Source: Deltaproteobacteria bacterium | GTDB lineage: Bacteria > Desulfobacterota > Desulfobacteria > Desulfobacterales > SURF-15 | Length of the DNA stretch: 5,641 nt | Direction: 5' to 3' | NCBI GenBank assembly: GCA_024644775.1 | Contig: JAHEHB010000365.1 | Coordinates: forward strand, 1-5,641 | Shown here: piece by piece, positions 1 through 5,641 of the stretch | Layout of the letters: the number at the start of each line of letters is the position of its first letter | How positions within the stretch are numbered: the stretch's first letter is position 1 | Translations under genes and position numbers: made by a program | Notes under the pieces: generated by a model | The model's database searches: none | Seen by the model: only the letters and a program-made list of their open reading frames with translations | What the model was told of the DNA's origin: nothing

Positions 1-1
1 G

Positions 2-733
2 GAGATCAAGAATAACGTTAAAATGGACGGAAGTTCTATCGAAAAAATCGCCAATCAAAAAAAACATCTATTGGATCATCAGTACTTTAAATTTGAGAAC
101 AAATTTAGGGGAAGTGAAAAGGAAATAAAAAAGAGACAAGAGGTTTATCTGCCCGTGTTCGCGGATTTAGATAATGCGTTCTATGAGAATGAATCATGGG
201 TAATCGACATTGGGTGCGGACGCGGGGAATTTTTGGAGCTTTTAAGAGAAAATGGAATTCCAGCTAAAGGAATCGACCTAAATGAAGATATGGTTTATTT
301 ATGTCAAGAAAAAAACCTAAATGCTGAATTGGCGGATGCGATATCTTTTCTTAATAAAACGAAAACTGAAACTTTAGGTGGTATCGTTGCCTGCCAATTT
401 GTAGAACATTTACCTACGGACATTCTTATTGAGTTCGTAAAGCTATGCCACAATAAGTTGAAAAAGGGCGGCCGAGTGGTTTTAGAAACCTTGAATCCTG
501 AATCAGTGCACACCATGAAATGGTTCTATCTTGATTTGTATCATCAAAAACCGATTCATCCGAAAGCATTAAAGTTTTTAATGGAATCTATTGGATTTAT
601 GGATGTCACTTTAACTTATTTATCCCCGGTACCGACGTATTTGAAATTGACCGAAACCGGTGAGGAAAATATCGACAGACTGAATAAATTTTTATTTGCA
701 GATCAAGAATATGCAATTATCGCGACTAGATGA
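2..733 (+). CDS. SAM-dependent class I methyltransferase of a polysaccharide locus, possibly 5'-partial
   Basis: The protein probably transfers a methyl group from S-adenosylmethionine to a sugar or to the end of a glycan chain in the cytoplasm. Counting from the ATG at 23, motif I is DIGCGRGEFLELL (residues 62-74), the acidic residue of motif II is D85 in GIDLN, and E128-H129-L falls at the motif IV region. KKGGRVVLETLNP (about 147-159) and a later P-I-H-P-K segment fit the methyltransferases often found beside GT4 enzymes in O-antigen clusters. The stretch FRGSEKEIKKRQEVYLPVF just before the Rossmann fold is also typical of that group. The frame is open to the left edge (codons from base 2), ATG 23 has no ribosome site at normal spacing, and relatives often carry an N-terminal helical or coiled-coil extension, so the real start may lie outside the window. 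Its TGA overlaps the next ATG. The fold is near certain; the acceptor is unknown. Confidence 0.9.
   Translation, partial: EIKNNVKMDGSSIEKIANQKKHLLDHQYFKFENKFRGSEKEIKKRQEVYLPVFADLDNAFYENESWVIDIGCGRGEFLELLRENGIPAKGIDLNEDMVYLCQEKNLNAELADAISFLNKTKTETLGGIVACQFVEHLPTDILIEFVKLCHNKLKKGGRVVLETLNPESVHTMKWFYLDLYHQKPIHPKALKFLMESIGFMDVTLTYLSPVPTYLKLTETGEENIDRLNKFLFADQEYAIIATR
730..733 (+). other. ATGA stop/start overlap (translational coupling)
   Basis: The TGA of the methyltransferase (731-733) and the ATG of the first glycosyltransferase (730-732) share bases. No purine-rich ribosome site precedes this ATG, so reinitiation by ribosomes finishing the methyltransferase is a likely way of starting the second protein. 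It supports cotranscription of the two genes. Confidence 0.7.
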
Positions 734-1782
734 AACCGACCATGAATGCTAAAAAGATAGCGATCTGTTCAGTTCAAATCCCTTTTACCAGGGGCGGCGC
801 TGAAATTTTGATTGATTCCCTTCATAAGGAATTGTTGAAAAGAAATTTTAACGTAGACGTAATTAACATCCCTTTTAAATGGTATCCTGTATCGCGAATT
901 ATCACAGAATGTTTGGTCTGGAGGCTCATGGATCTTTCAGAAGTGGACGGAAAAAGGATCGACATCGTAATTGGAACCAAATTCCCATCAACCGTGATTA
1001 AACATACTAATAAAAGGATTTGGTTGATCCACCAATTGCGGCAAGCATATGATCTGTTCGGAACAGAATTCTCTTTTTTTGATCATACGGAAGATCACAA
1101 CAACATTCGGGATATGATAAACGAAATCGATAATATCACGATCAGGGAAGCGAAAAAGGTGTTTACAATATCTCAGAATGTCTCAAGACGTCTAAAGAAG
1201 TACAATAATATCGACAGCGTCCCACTGTATCCCCCCCCGAGACACTACGAACGATTTTACAATGAAGACTATCATAACTACATACTATACATTGGAAGAT
1301 TGGATCCGAATAAAAGAGTCGAACTCCTTGTTGAAGCCTTCCAATACGTCAAATCGAATGTCAAATGTCGAATTGTGGGCACGGGATCTGAAAAAGATCG
1401 TTTATCAGCCATCATCGATAAACATCGTCTCCATGATCGGGTCAAGCTTATGGGATATCTTTCCGATGACAAAGTGTTTCAGTTGTATGCGAATGCACTT
1501 GCGGTATTCTATGCACCATTTGACGAGGATTATGGTTTTGCAACGCTGGAAGCATTTCTATCAAAAAAGCCGGTTATTACGACGTCTGATTCCGGGGGGG
1601 TGCTTGAATTTGTCATCGATGAAGAAAATGGATTCGTCGTAAATAAGAACCCGGAGTCTATTGCTGAAAAATTCGATGACATTTTCAATAATAAAACAGT
1701 TTGTAAAAAACTTGGCTCATGCGGATACGAAATCGCCAAGAAAATTACATGGGATAAAATCATAGAGCATCTTATCGATTAA
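730..1782 (+). CDS. GT4-type glycosyltransferase (GT-B fold)
   Basis: This 350-residue protein has the usual length for a single-domain retaining GT4 enzyme, which moves a sugar from a nucleotide-sugar donor to a growing glycan at the inner face of the membrane. The N-terminal acceptor domain opens with IAICSVQIP and RGGAEILIDSL (21-31). The linker carries Y-P-P-P near residue 170. The donor domain starts with YIGRLDPNKRVELLVEAF (about 187-204), followed by GTGSEKDRL and LMGYLSDD. The EX7E motif is intact (E266 and E274 in EDYGFATLEAF), followed by KPVITTSDSGG (280-290), which contacts the donor phosphate in this family. The start overlaps the upstream stop as ATGA, suggesting translational coupling; ATG 742 is an alternative start that loses only four residues. 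Neither has a Shine-Dalgarno sequence. The gene contains a C8 and a G7 tract. The sugar cannot be assigned; mannosyl or rhamnosyl transfer would be common for such loci. Confidence 0.93.
   Translation: MKPTMNAKKIAICSVQIPFTRGGAEILIDSLHKELLKRNFNVDVINIPFKWYPVSRIITECLVWRLMDLSEVDGKRIDIVIGTKFPSTVIKHTNKRIWLIHQLRQAYDLFGTEFSFFDHTEDHNNIRDMINEIDNITIREAKKVFTISQNVSRRLKKYNNIDSVPLYPPPRHYERFYNEDYHNYILYIGRLDPNKRVELLVEAFQYVKSNVKCRIVGTGSEKDRLSAIIDKHRLHDRVKLMGYLSDDKVFQLYANALAVFYAPFDEDYGFATLEAFLSKKPVITTSDSGGVLEFVIDEENGFVVNKNPESIAEKFDDIFNNKTVCKKLGSCGYEIAKKITWDKIIEHLID
1231..1238 (+). repeat. C8 homopolymer tract inside glycosyltransferase gene
   Basis: Eight consecutive C residues encode the prolines of the Y-P-P-P linker segment in an otherwise AT-rich gene. 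Length changes here would shift the frame before the donor-binding domain. The tract is directly visible; a phase-variation role is only a possibility. Confidence 0.6.
1594..1600 (+). repeat. G7 homopolymer tract inside glycosyltransferase gene
   Basis: Seven G residues encode the Gly-Gly and the first base of the valine of the conserved SDSGGV segment (residues 286-291). Part of the tract is forced by the conserved glycines, but the choice of GGG codons is not. A one-base change would remove only the C-terminal quarter of the protein. Confidence 0.5.
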
Positions 1783-1783
1783 C

Positions 1784-3100
1784 ATGAAAGTTGCTGTTTT
1801 CTCTCCGATACCACCAATATGTTCAGAAGTTTCAGAATATAACGAACATCTCTTATCACATCTAGTCAACTATATAGATTTTGATATTTTTATAGATAAC
1901 TACGAACCATCACTAAATCAAAAAACACAGTATCGCATCCTTTCACATAACGATTTTGAACGCCGGAATATTGAAAAACCATATAAAATGATTCTCTATC
2001 ATATGGCAAACAATGAAACCCATCATTACATGTATCCATATTTACTAAAATATCCGGGAGTAACTATTCTGCACGACTATTCTTTTCATGAATTTTTCTT
2101 TGATTTGGAGACCGTTGCGGAATGCAAAGACAAATACCTAGAAGAATTAAAATACAATTATGGTGCAAGAGCAGGACAATTAATGTATCGGTACACCAAT
2201 CGTTTATGGACTCAGATCGATGACGCCATGTATCCGCTGAATAGACGGATTATAGATAGTAGTCTTGGAATTATCGTATACAATGATACCTCAAAAAGAG
2301 AAATTGAGAAAAAATATCTAAGTACAAACGTTATAAGAATAAAAAAAGGAGTACCAATCAGGAAGACCTTTTTCAGTCACAAAAGTGACGCCAAAGAAAA
2401 AGTTGGAATCCCTTATGATACTTTTGTATTTGGTGTTTTTGAATCTAATAATAATTTTAATAAAATCGTTACTGTTATTAAAGGGTTTGAAAAGCTCATA
2501 AGAATATTTAACAAATCAACTCTTTTATTCATTGGATATCGGAAAGACGAAGAAATAAACCGATTGATAACCGAGCTAAACATCGAGGAGTCTGTTCGAG
2601 TCATCGGAGATGTTTCAAAAGAAAATTTCTTTGATTATGCATTCGCAACCGATATTGCATTTAGTTTACACATGCCTCCCACCGTTACGTCTTTACCCGG
2701 GATACTAACACTGATGGGTACGGGTCTTCCTGTTGTGATGATGCATGATTCCGTATTTAGAGAAATTCCGGATAATTGCTGTGTTAAAATCGACACGTTG
2801 GGTGAAGAAGCGATGGTAGAAACATTGTTTCAGGCGGTATATCCTTTGATTACAGATAACAACCTCAGAGAATCGATTTGCAAAAATGCAAAAAGATTTA
2901 TTCATGAAAACCACAATATCGAAAATAATGCAGAATCGTATCATGATTTCATTTATACGACCTACAGAAAAACGCTAATGCGTACCAACAACATTTTAAA
3001 ATTAATAAAAAATGAACTTGGGGATATAGGCGTCAATGAACGGTTTACATGCGATCTCAGATATTTCGAAATACTCAAAAAAGAACTGGAATTCGAGTAA
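1784..3100 (+). CDS. GT-B glycosyltransferase, divergent GT4-like, with degenerate EX7E motif
   Basis: This 438-residue protein begins one base after the previous stop and so is probably coupled to it. The N-terminus (VAVFSPIPPICSEVSEYNEHLL) matches the opening of GT4-like enzymes in which a P-P-x-x-S-G-x-x-x-Y pattern is usual. Further on, ILYHMANNETHHYMYPYLLKYPGVTILHDYSFHEF (about 67-101 overall) resembles the Y-x-x-G-N-x-x-x-H and PG-V-x-x-LHD segments of that group. The donor domain has FGVFESNNNFNKI, LLFIGY, VRVIGDVSKENFFDYAFATDIAFSL (to about residue 295) and GTGLPVVMMHDSVFREIPD. Where relatives as I recall them carry a GETSG-like stretch with the conserved glutamate, this protein has T-V-T-S-L-P-G (300-306), so that glutamate is missing. 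It may still be active with altered chemistry, or be a partner subunit. A helical tail of about 45 residues follows. The start has no Shine-Dalgarno sequence. Fold assignment is good; specificity is unknown. Confidence 0.85.
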   Translation: MKVAVFSPIPPICSEVSEYNEHLLSHLVNYIDFDIFIDNYEPSLNQKTQYRILSHNDFERRNIEKPYKMILYHMANNETHHYMYPYLLKYPGVTILHDYSFHEFFFDLETVAECKDKYLEELKYNYGARAGQLMYRYTNRLWTQIDDAMYPLNRRIIDSSLGIIVYNDTSKREIEKKYLSTNVIRIKKGVPIRKTFFSHKSDAKEKVGIPYDTFVFGVFESNNNFNKIVTVIKGFEKLIRIFNKSTLLFIGYRKDEEINRLITELNIEESVRVIGDVSKENFFDYAFATDIAFSLHMPPTVTSLPGILTLMGTGLPVVMMHDSVFREIPDNCCVKIDTLGEEAMVETLFQAVYPLITDNNLRESICKNAKRFIHENHNIENNAESYHDFIYTTYRKTLMRTNNILKLIKNELGDIGVNERFTCDLRYFEILKKELEFE

Positions 3101-3136
3101 AACGAACATATAAATCCCACAGCCAAACCTGCCAAA

Positions 3137-3835
3137 ATGATAGAAAAAAATAATCCTGAGATAGACACAGACGCGCTGATAAAAAGGATCCAACAGGAGG
3201 TTTCGAGTCGCAATCACAGTAAGATAAAACAACTCGCAAAAAAAAATGTAATCTTAAGATTGCCTCGTTATCGTTTGGACCCGCCATTTAAAAAGAGCCT
3301 CGATGGTCCGTATCATGTTTACGACATTATTAAATACCAAAATGAAGAATTCATTAAGGCTGCCTTCCTTGCGATTCTTCATAGAAATGCGCAATCGAAT
3401 GAAATCAGTTTTTACAAAAATTTACTTTCAAACGGCAATATCTCGAAAACCGAAATATTGGGGGGTATCCGATATTCCAAAGAGGGTAGAAAGATTGGAT
3501 CGAAAATTCGCGGTCTGTTTCTTCCTTATGCGTTATTAAAGATTTCAAGAATTATGTATTTGGGATATCTTATCCGTATCGGCATCGCACTGTTGAGGCT
3601 TCCACAAATCCAACAAAGCATTCGGAGGCTCGAATATCATTTGTTTTCCGAACTTAATAATCTTAAGACGTTGAAAAATGAGACAGCTGGGAAGCTTGAA
3701 CATACGATAAACACACGCTTTCAGAGTGAATATGATCAAAACGTACTATATACCAAGCAGAAAAAAATAGAGAGTAAAATACATGATCTTGAACAACAGA
3801 TTCAAGAGATGAAAAAAACCCTTGAGTCTTTTTAA
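3137..3835 (+). CDS. DUF4214-like domain protein with hydrophobic segment and C-terminal coiled coil
   Basis: This 232-residue protein has no recognisable catalytic motif. It opens with NPEIDTDALIKRIQQEV (6-22), a segment I associate with N-termini of large polysaccharide-locus proteins. Residues about 70-120 (AAFLAILHRNAQSNEISFYKNLLSNG, then SKTEILGGIRYSKEG) fit the DUF4214 pattern of a helix, a loop and a second helix ending in S-x-E-G. A hydrophobic but arginine- and lysine-interrupted stretch follows (126-156) that could lie in or on the membrane. From about 160 to the end it is charged and helical with heptad-like spacing, best at 208-231 (KKIESKIHDLEQQIQEMKKTLE). In relatives I recall, such DUF4214-coil regions precede a methyltransferase domain, which is absent here. 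It is therefore a possible membrane-attached scaffold or spacer for the neighbouring enzymes. ATG 3137 is the only standard start after the previous in-frame stop; no Shine-Dalgarno sequence is visible. Confidence 0.8.
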   Translation: MIEKNNPEIDTDALIKRIQQEVSSRNHSKIKQLAKKNVILRLPRYRLDPPFKKSLDGPYHVYDIIKYQNEEFIKAAFLAILHRNAQSNEISFYKNLLSNGNISKTEILGGIRYSKEGRKIGSKIRGLFLPYALLKISRIMYLGYLIRIGIALLRLPQIQQSIRRLEYHLFSELNNLKTLKNETAGKLEHTINTRFQSEYDQNVLYTKQKKIESKIHDLEQQIQEMKKTLESF

Positions 3836-4070
3836 ACGTGAAACTCTCGATCGACGAAAAACGTTAGCTTCCAAGCCGACACCGGAAATCTCTTATGAAA
3901 CTTCATGGAATGTCGAATAATGATTGATCCGCCTCGGCGGATCAATCGACATTCGTTATTTGTCATGCCGGATTTTCTTTTTCGATTAAACTGGCCGCTT
4001 TTCAGACCAGCGGCAACGCTCCTATGAGACTCCGTGTGGCCAATAGTCAACCGCAGAACAATTTATAAGT
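3836..4070. other. Intergenic gap with hairpins, no gene supported
   Basis: This is the only sizeable gap in the gene row. All + frames are broken by stops, and the 72-codon minus-strand frame across it resembles nothing I know and runs through the palindrome. Besides the long inverted repeat at 3908-3954 there is a weak 6-bp stem (3994-3999 with 4009-4014, nine-base loop). I see no convincing -35/-10 pair, although a promoter for the downstream gene could sit here. Confidence 0.6.
3908..3954. repeat. Long bulged inverted repeat, possible terminator or RNA processing site
   Basis: The arms 3924-3933 and 3936-3945 pair perfectly (TTGATCCGCC with GGCGGATCAA). The outer arms 3908-3916 and 3946-3954 also pair perfectly (GAATGTCGA with TCGACATTC), giving 19 pairs with one seven-base bulge on the left side (3917-3923). 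The tip can form a C(CTCG)G tetraloop. The stem is followed by GTTATTTGT, a weak T-rich tract, so it may act as an intrinsic terminator after the coiled-coil gene, or as an mRNA stabilising or processing structure. It could also be a copy of a small palindromic repeat family. Confidence 0.6.
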
Positions 4071-5641
4071 ATGCCGGTTCTAAAAAAAGACAAAATCAAA
4101 CCCATTGCGATTGTTATTCCATGGTTTGGGAGAGATCTAAAAGGTGGTGCCGAGCAGTTTGCGTGGCAAATAGCGTCACGTTTATCCGATAGAGGTCGTA
4201 AAGTAGAGGTATTAACAACCCGTTGCAGATCTTTTTTCGATGATTGGAGTATAAATCATTATCGAGAAAAAAAAACTTATGAAAAAAATATACTCATCCG
4301 CCGATTTAATGTTGACAAGAGAAACGCTACAGCTTTTCATAATGCCAATGCTCAATTGCTTTCCATTTCAAAAAAAGATTTGAAAGCCGGAGTGAGTGTC
4401 AGCAGCAGTGGCGTTGAAAACACATTTGTTAAGGAAAATATTAATTCAAAAAACTTAATGAAATACCTGAAACGGCACAGATCTACCTATCACTGTTTTA
4501 TTTTCATTCCCTATTTATATGGGCCGATAATAAACGGCTTGCCGATTGTTTCGAAAAACGCGTTTTTACAACCTTGCCTACACGATGAGGCCTACGCATA
4601 TTTACCAGCAGTCGAAAAAGTTTTTCGAGCCGCTCGAGGTATACTATTTAATTCTGAAGGTGAAGCAATTTTAGCCAGTCGATTGTATGGACCTTGGATC
4701 ATAAGAAAGGGGCATATAGTCGGCGGGGGTTGCGAAAACAATCGGAATATAAATACGACGTTTTTCGAAAATATTCAAAGCTTCAATGTTCGTCAAAACA
4801 GTTTTGTTTTATATTTAGGCCGACGCGATCCTACCAAAAACACGGATTTGTTGATAGAAGCGTTTCAGCATTTTAAGGAAAATCACCCAAAATCAATGTT
4901 AAGATTGGTGCTTGCCGGACCTGGAAACAGGTCGTATACCGACAGGGCAACAGGGATCGTCGATTTTGGATTGATTGAAGAAGCAGAAAAAGAAACACTC
5001 CTGGAAAATTGTCTGGCATTGTTTCAACCGAGTATGAATGAGAGTTATTCAAGGGTTATTATGGAAGCGTGGTTACATAAACGACCCGTAGCTGTTCATG
5101 GAAATTGCTTGGCAACTTGTATGGCCGTGGAGACCGCTCAAGGGGGATGGCTTGCAGAAAACATCGAGGAGTGGTCCCATCTTTTAAGTATCGTAGACAG
5201 TGCAAATGTGAAAAAACTTAATGAGCTTGGAGAAAGAGGGTACAAATATGCGAATAAATACGGGACGTGGGATCAAACAATAAGTAGGTATGAGAAGACG
5301 CTTAATCTTGATCATTCGAAAAACGGTACAAGAGTTATCACTGAACGAAAACTCAAAGCACTCCATCAGATTACAACCGGCTTCACTTACGGTGATGCAA
5401 TCACGAATCAATCCCTGTTGATTCGTGATTATCTGAGAGGGCTCGGTTACGAATCGAGTATTTTCACCTTATTTCTCGATCCCAAGATGTCGAATGAAGC
5501 AGATATTGCCAAACCCGACAGTATTCCTAAAAAAGCCGGCCTGATATATCATCATTCCATTGGTTCCGGACTTACGCATCAGGCAATTCACCACCCCGGT
5601 CCGAAACTTTTAATTTATCACAATATAACACCGTCTGAATT
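4071..5641 (+). CDS. Tandem GT4-GT-B glycosyltransferase fusion, 3'-partial at window edge
   Basis: The frame is open for 523 codons and is cut by the window end. The first module is a complete GT4 enzyme: IAIVIPWFGRDLKGGAEQFA (12-31), VEVLTT, CLHDEAYAYLP (about 169-179), FNSEGE (193-198), VGGGCE (217-222), YLGRRDPTKNTDLLIEAF (about 248-265), LVLAGPG, and an intact EX7E motif (E324 and E332 in ESYSRVIMEAW), then RPVAVHGNCLA and a closing Y-x-x-x-YGTWD. From about residue 430 a new GT-B N-terminus begins: ALHQITTGFTYGDAITNQSL, LRGLGYESSIF, IYHHSIGSGL (492-501) and LIYHNITPSE at the edge. Such fusions can add two different linkages in turn, as in polymerising mannosyltransferases of the WbdA kind. 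TAG 4044-4046 bounds the frame upstream and ATG 4071 is the first standard start, though without a Shine-Dalgarno sequence. The number of further modules and the sugars are unknown. Confidence 0.92.
   Translation, partial: MPVLKKDKIKPIAIVIPWFGRDLKGGAEQFAWQIASRLSDRGRKVEVLTTRCRSFFDDWSINHYREKKTYEKNILIRRFNVDKRNATAFHNANAQLLSISKKDLKAGVSVSSSGVENTFVKENINSKNLMKYLKRHRSTYHCFIFIPYLYGPIINGLPIVSKNAFLQPCLHDEAYAYLPAVEKVFRAARGILFNSEGEAILASRLYGPWIIRKGHIVGGGCENNRNINTTFFENIQSFNVRQNSFVLYLGRRDPTKNTDLLIEAFQHFKENHPKSMLRLVLAGPGNRSYTDRATGIVDFGLIEEAEKETLLENCLALFQPSMNESYSRVIMEAWLHKRPVAVHGNCLATCMAVETAQGGWLAENIEEWSHLLSIVDSANVKKLNELGERGYKYANKYGTWDQTISRYEKTLNLDHSKNGTRVITERKLKALHQITTGFTYGDAITNQSLLIRDYLRGLGYESSIFTLFLDPKMSNEADIAKPDSIPKKAGLIYHHSIGSGLTHQAIHHPGPKLLIYHNITPSE
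5399..5430. repeat. Perfect 13-bp inverted repeat inside the glycosyltransferase fusion gene
   Basis: AATCACGAATCAA (5399-5411) and TTGATTCGTGATT (5418-5430) are exact reverse complements separated by the six-base loop TCCCTG. The repeat lies in codons 443-454, just inside the second glycosyltransferase module. No T-run follows, so it is not a typical terminator. It may be a coincidence of coding, an mRNA structure, or a binding site. Confidence 0.65.

Noticed and set aside
1262..1642. + strand 126-codon frame inside the first glycosyltransferase
   Set aside because: It overlaps the conserved donor domain in another frame and its product has no recognisable motif. It is noted only as the frame a slip at the C8 tract could enter.
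2962..3287. Three overlapping minus-strand frames near the glycosyltransferase/coiled-coil gene junction
   Set aside because: They overlap each other and the supported + genes. Their hydrophobic products are what the reverse complement of lysine- and glutamate-rich AT-rich coding sequence gives.
3832..4050. Minus-strand 72-codon frame across the intergenic gap
   Set aside because: The product is basic, resembles nothing I recognise, spans the long palindrome and overlaps the end of the coiled-coil gene. No ribosome site is visible.
4062..4070. TTTATAAGT just before ATG 4071 as a -10 box
   Set aside because: It lies too close to the start codon for a normal promoter and no -35 element was found at the right spacing.
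4267..4275. A9 tract in the fusion gene (another A9 at 3238-3246)
   Set aside because: Runs of A are expected from lysine codons in AT-rich genes, so they are weak evidence for slippage control.
4694..4876. + strand 60-codon frame inside the fusion gene
   Set aside because: It lies out of frame within the intact GT4 module, which accounts for the sequence.
5184..5411. Minus-strand 75-codon frame near the right end
   Set aside because: It is antisense to the continuous fusion frame and has no motif or ribosome site.

Overview
The window is a compact stretch of a bacterial surface-polysaccharide (O-antigen, capsule or similar glycan) biosynthesis locus. All five supported genes lie on the + strand. 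In order they are a SAM-dependent methyltransferase (left end possibly cut by the window), two single-domain GT-B glycosyltransferases, a small protein with a DUF4214-like domain, a hydrophobic segment and a coiled coil, and a large glycosyltransferase that runs off the right edge. No rRNA, tRNA, CRISPR array, transposase or integrase was seen.

Region by region: 2-733 is the methyltransferase. It overlaps the next start by ATGA, and the first glycosyltransferase (730-1782) is followed one base later by the second (1784-3100). After 36 bases, and in the same reading frame, comes the coiled-coil gene (3137-3835). A 235-base non-coding gap (3836-4070) holds a long inverted repeat that may be a terminator or processing site. 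The last gene starts at 4071 and is still open at 5641. It has a full GT4 domain (about residues 10-420), followed from about residue 430 by the N-terminal part of a second GT-B domain, so it is a tandem glycosyltransferase fusion.

Together the genes suggest assembly and perhaps capping of a glycan chain at the cytoplasmic face of the inner membrane. Three glycosyltransferase genes would add sugars, and the tandem enzyme could make an alternating linkage. The methyltransferase could modify a sugar or cap the chain, and the coiled-coil protein could act as a scaffold or spacer. This resembles, in split form, the WbdA/WbdD logic of E. coli O9a, where a multi-domain mannosyltransferase works with a coiled-coil methyltransferase/kinase that sets chain length. 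That analogy is inference. No exporter genes are in the window, and no sugar specificity can be read from sequence alone.

The organism is probably a Gram-negative bacterium with an AT-rich genome. None of the five starts has a convincing Shine-Dalgarno sequence at normal spacing, which could mean a lineage that relies little on that signal, or translational coupling. I cannot name a phylum. Points worth checking are the split ruler/cap idea, a C8 and a G7 tract in one glycosyltransferase, a degenerate catalytic motif in another, a perfect 13-bp inverted repeat inside the fusion gene, and the intergenic hairpin.
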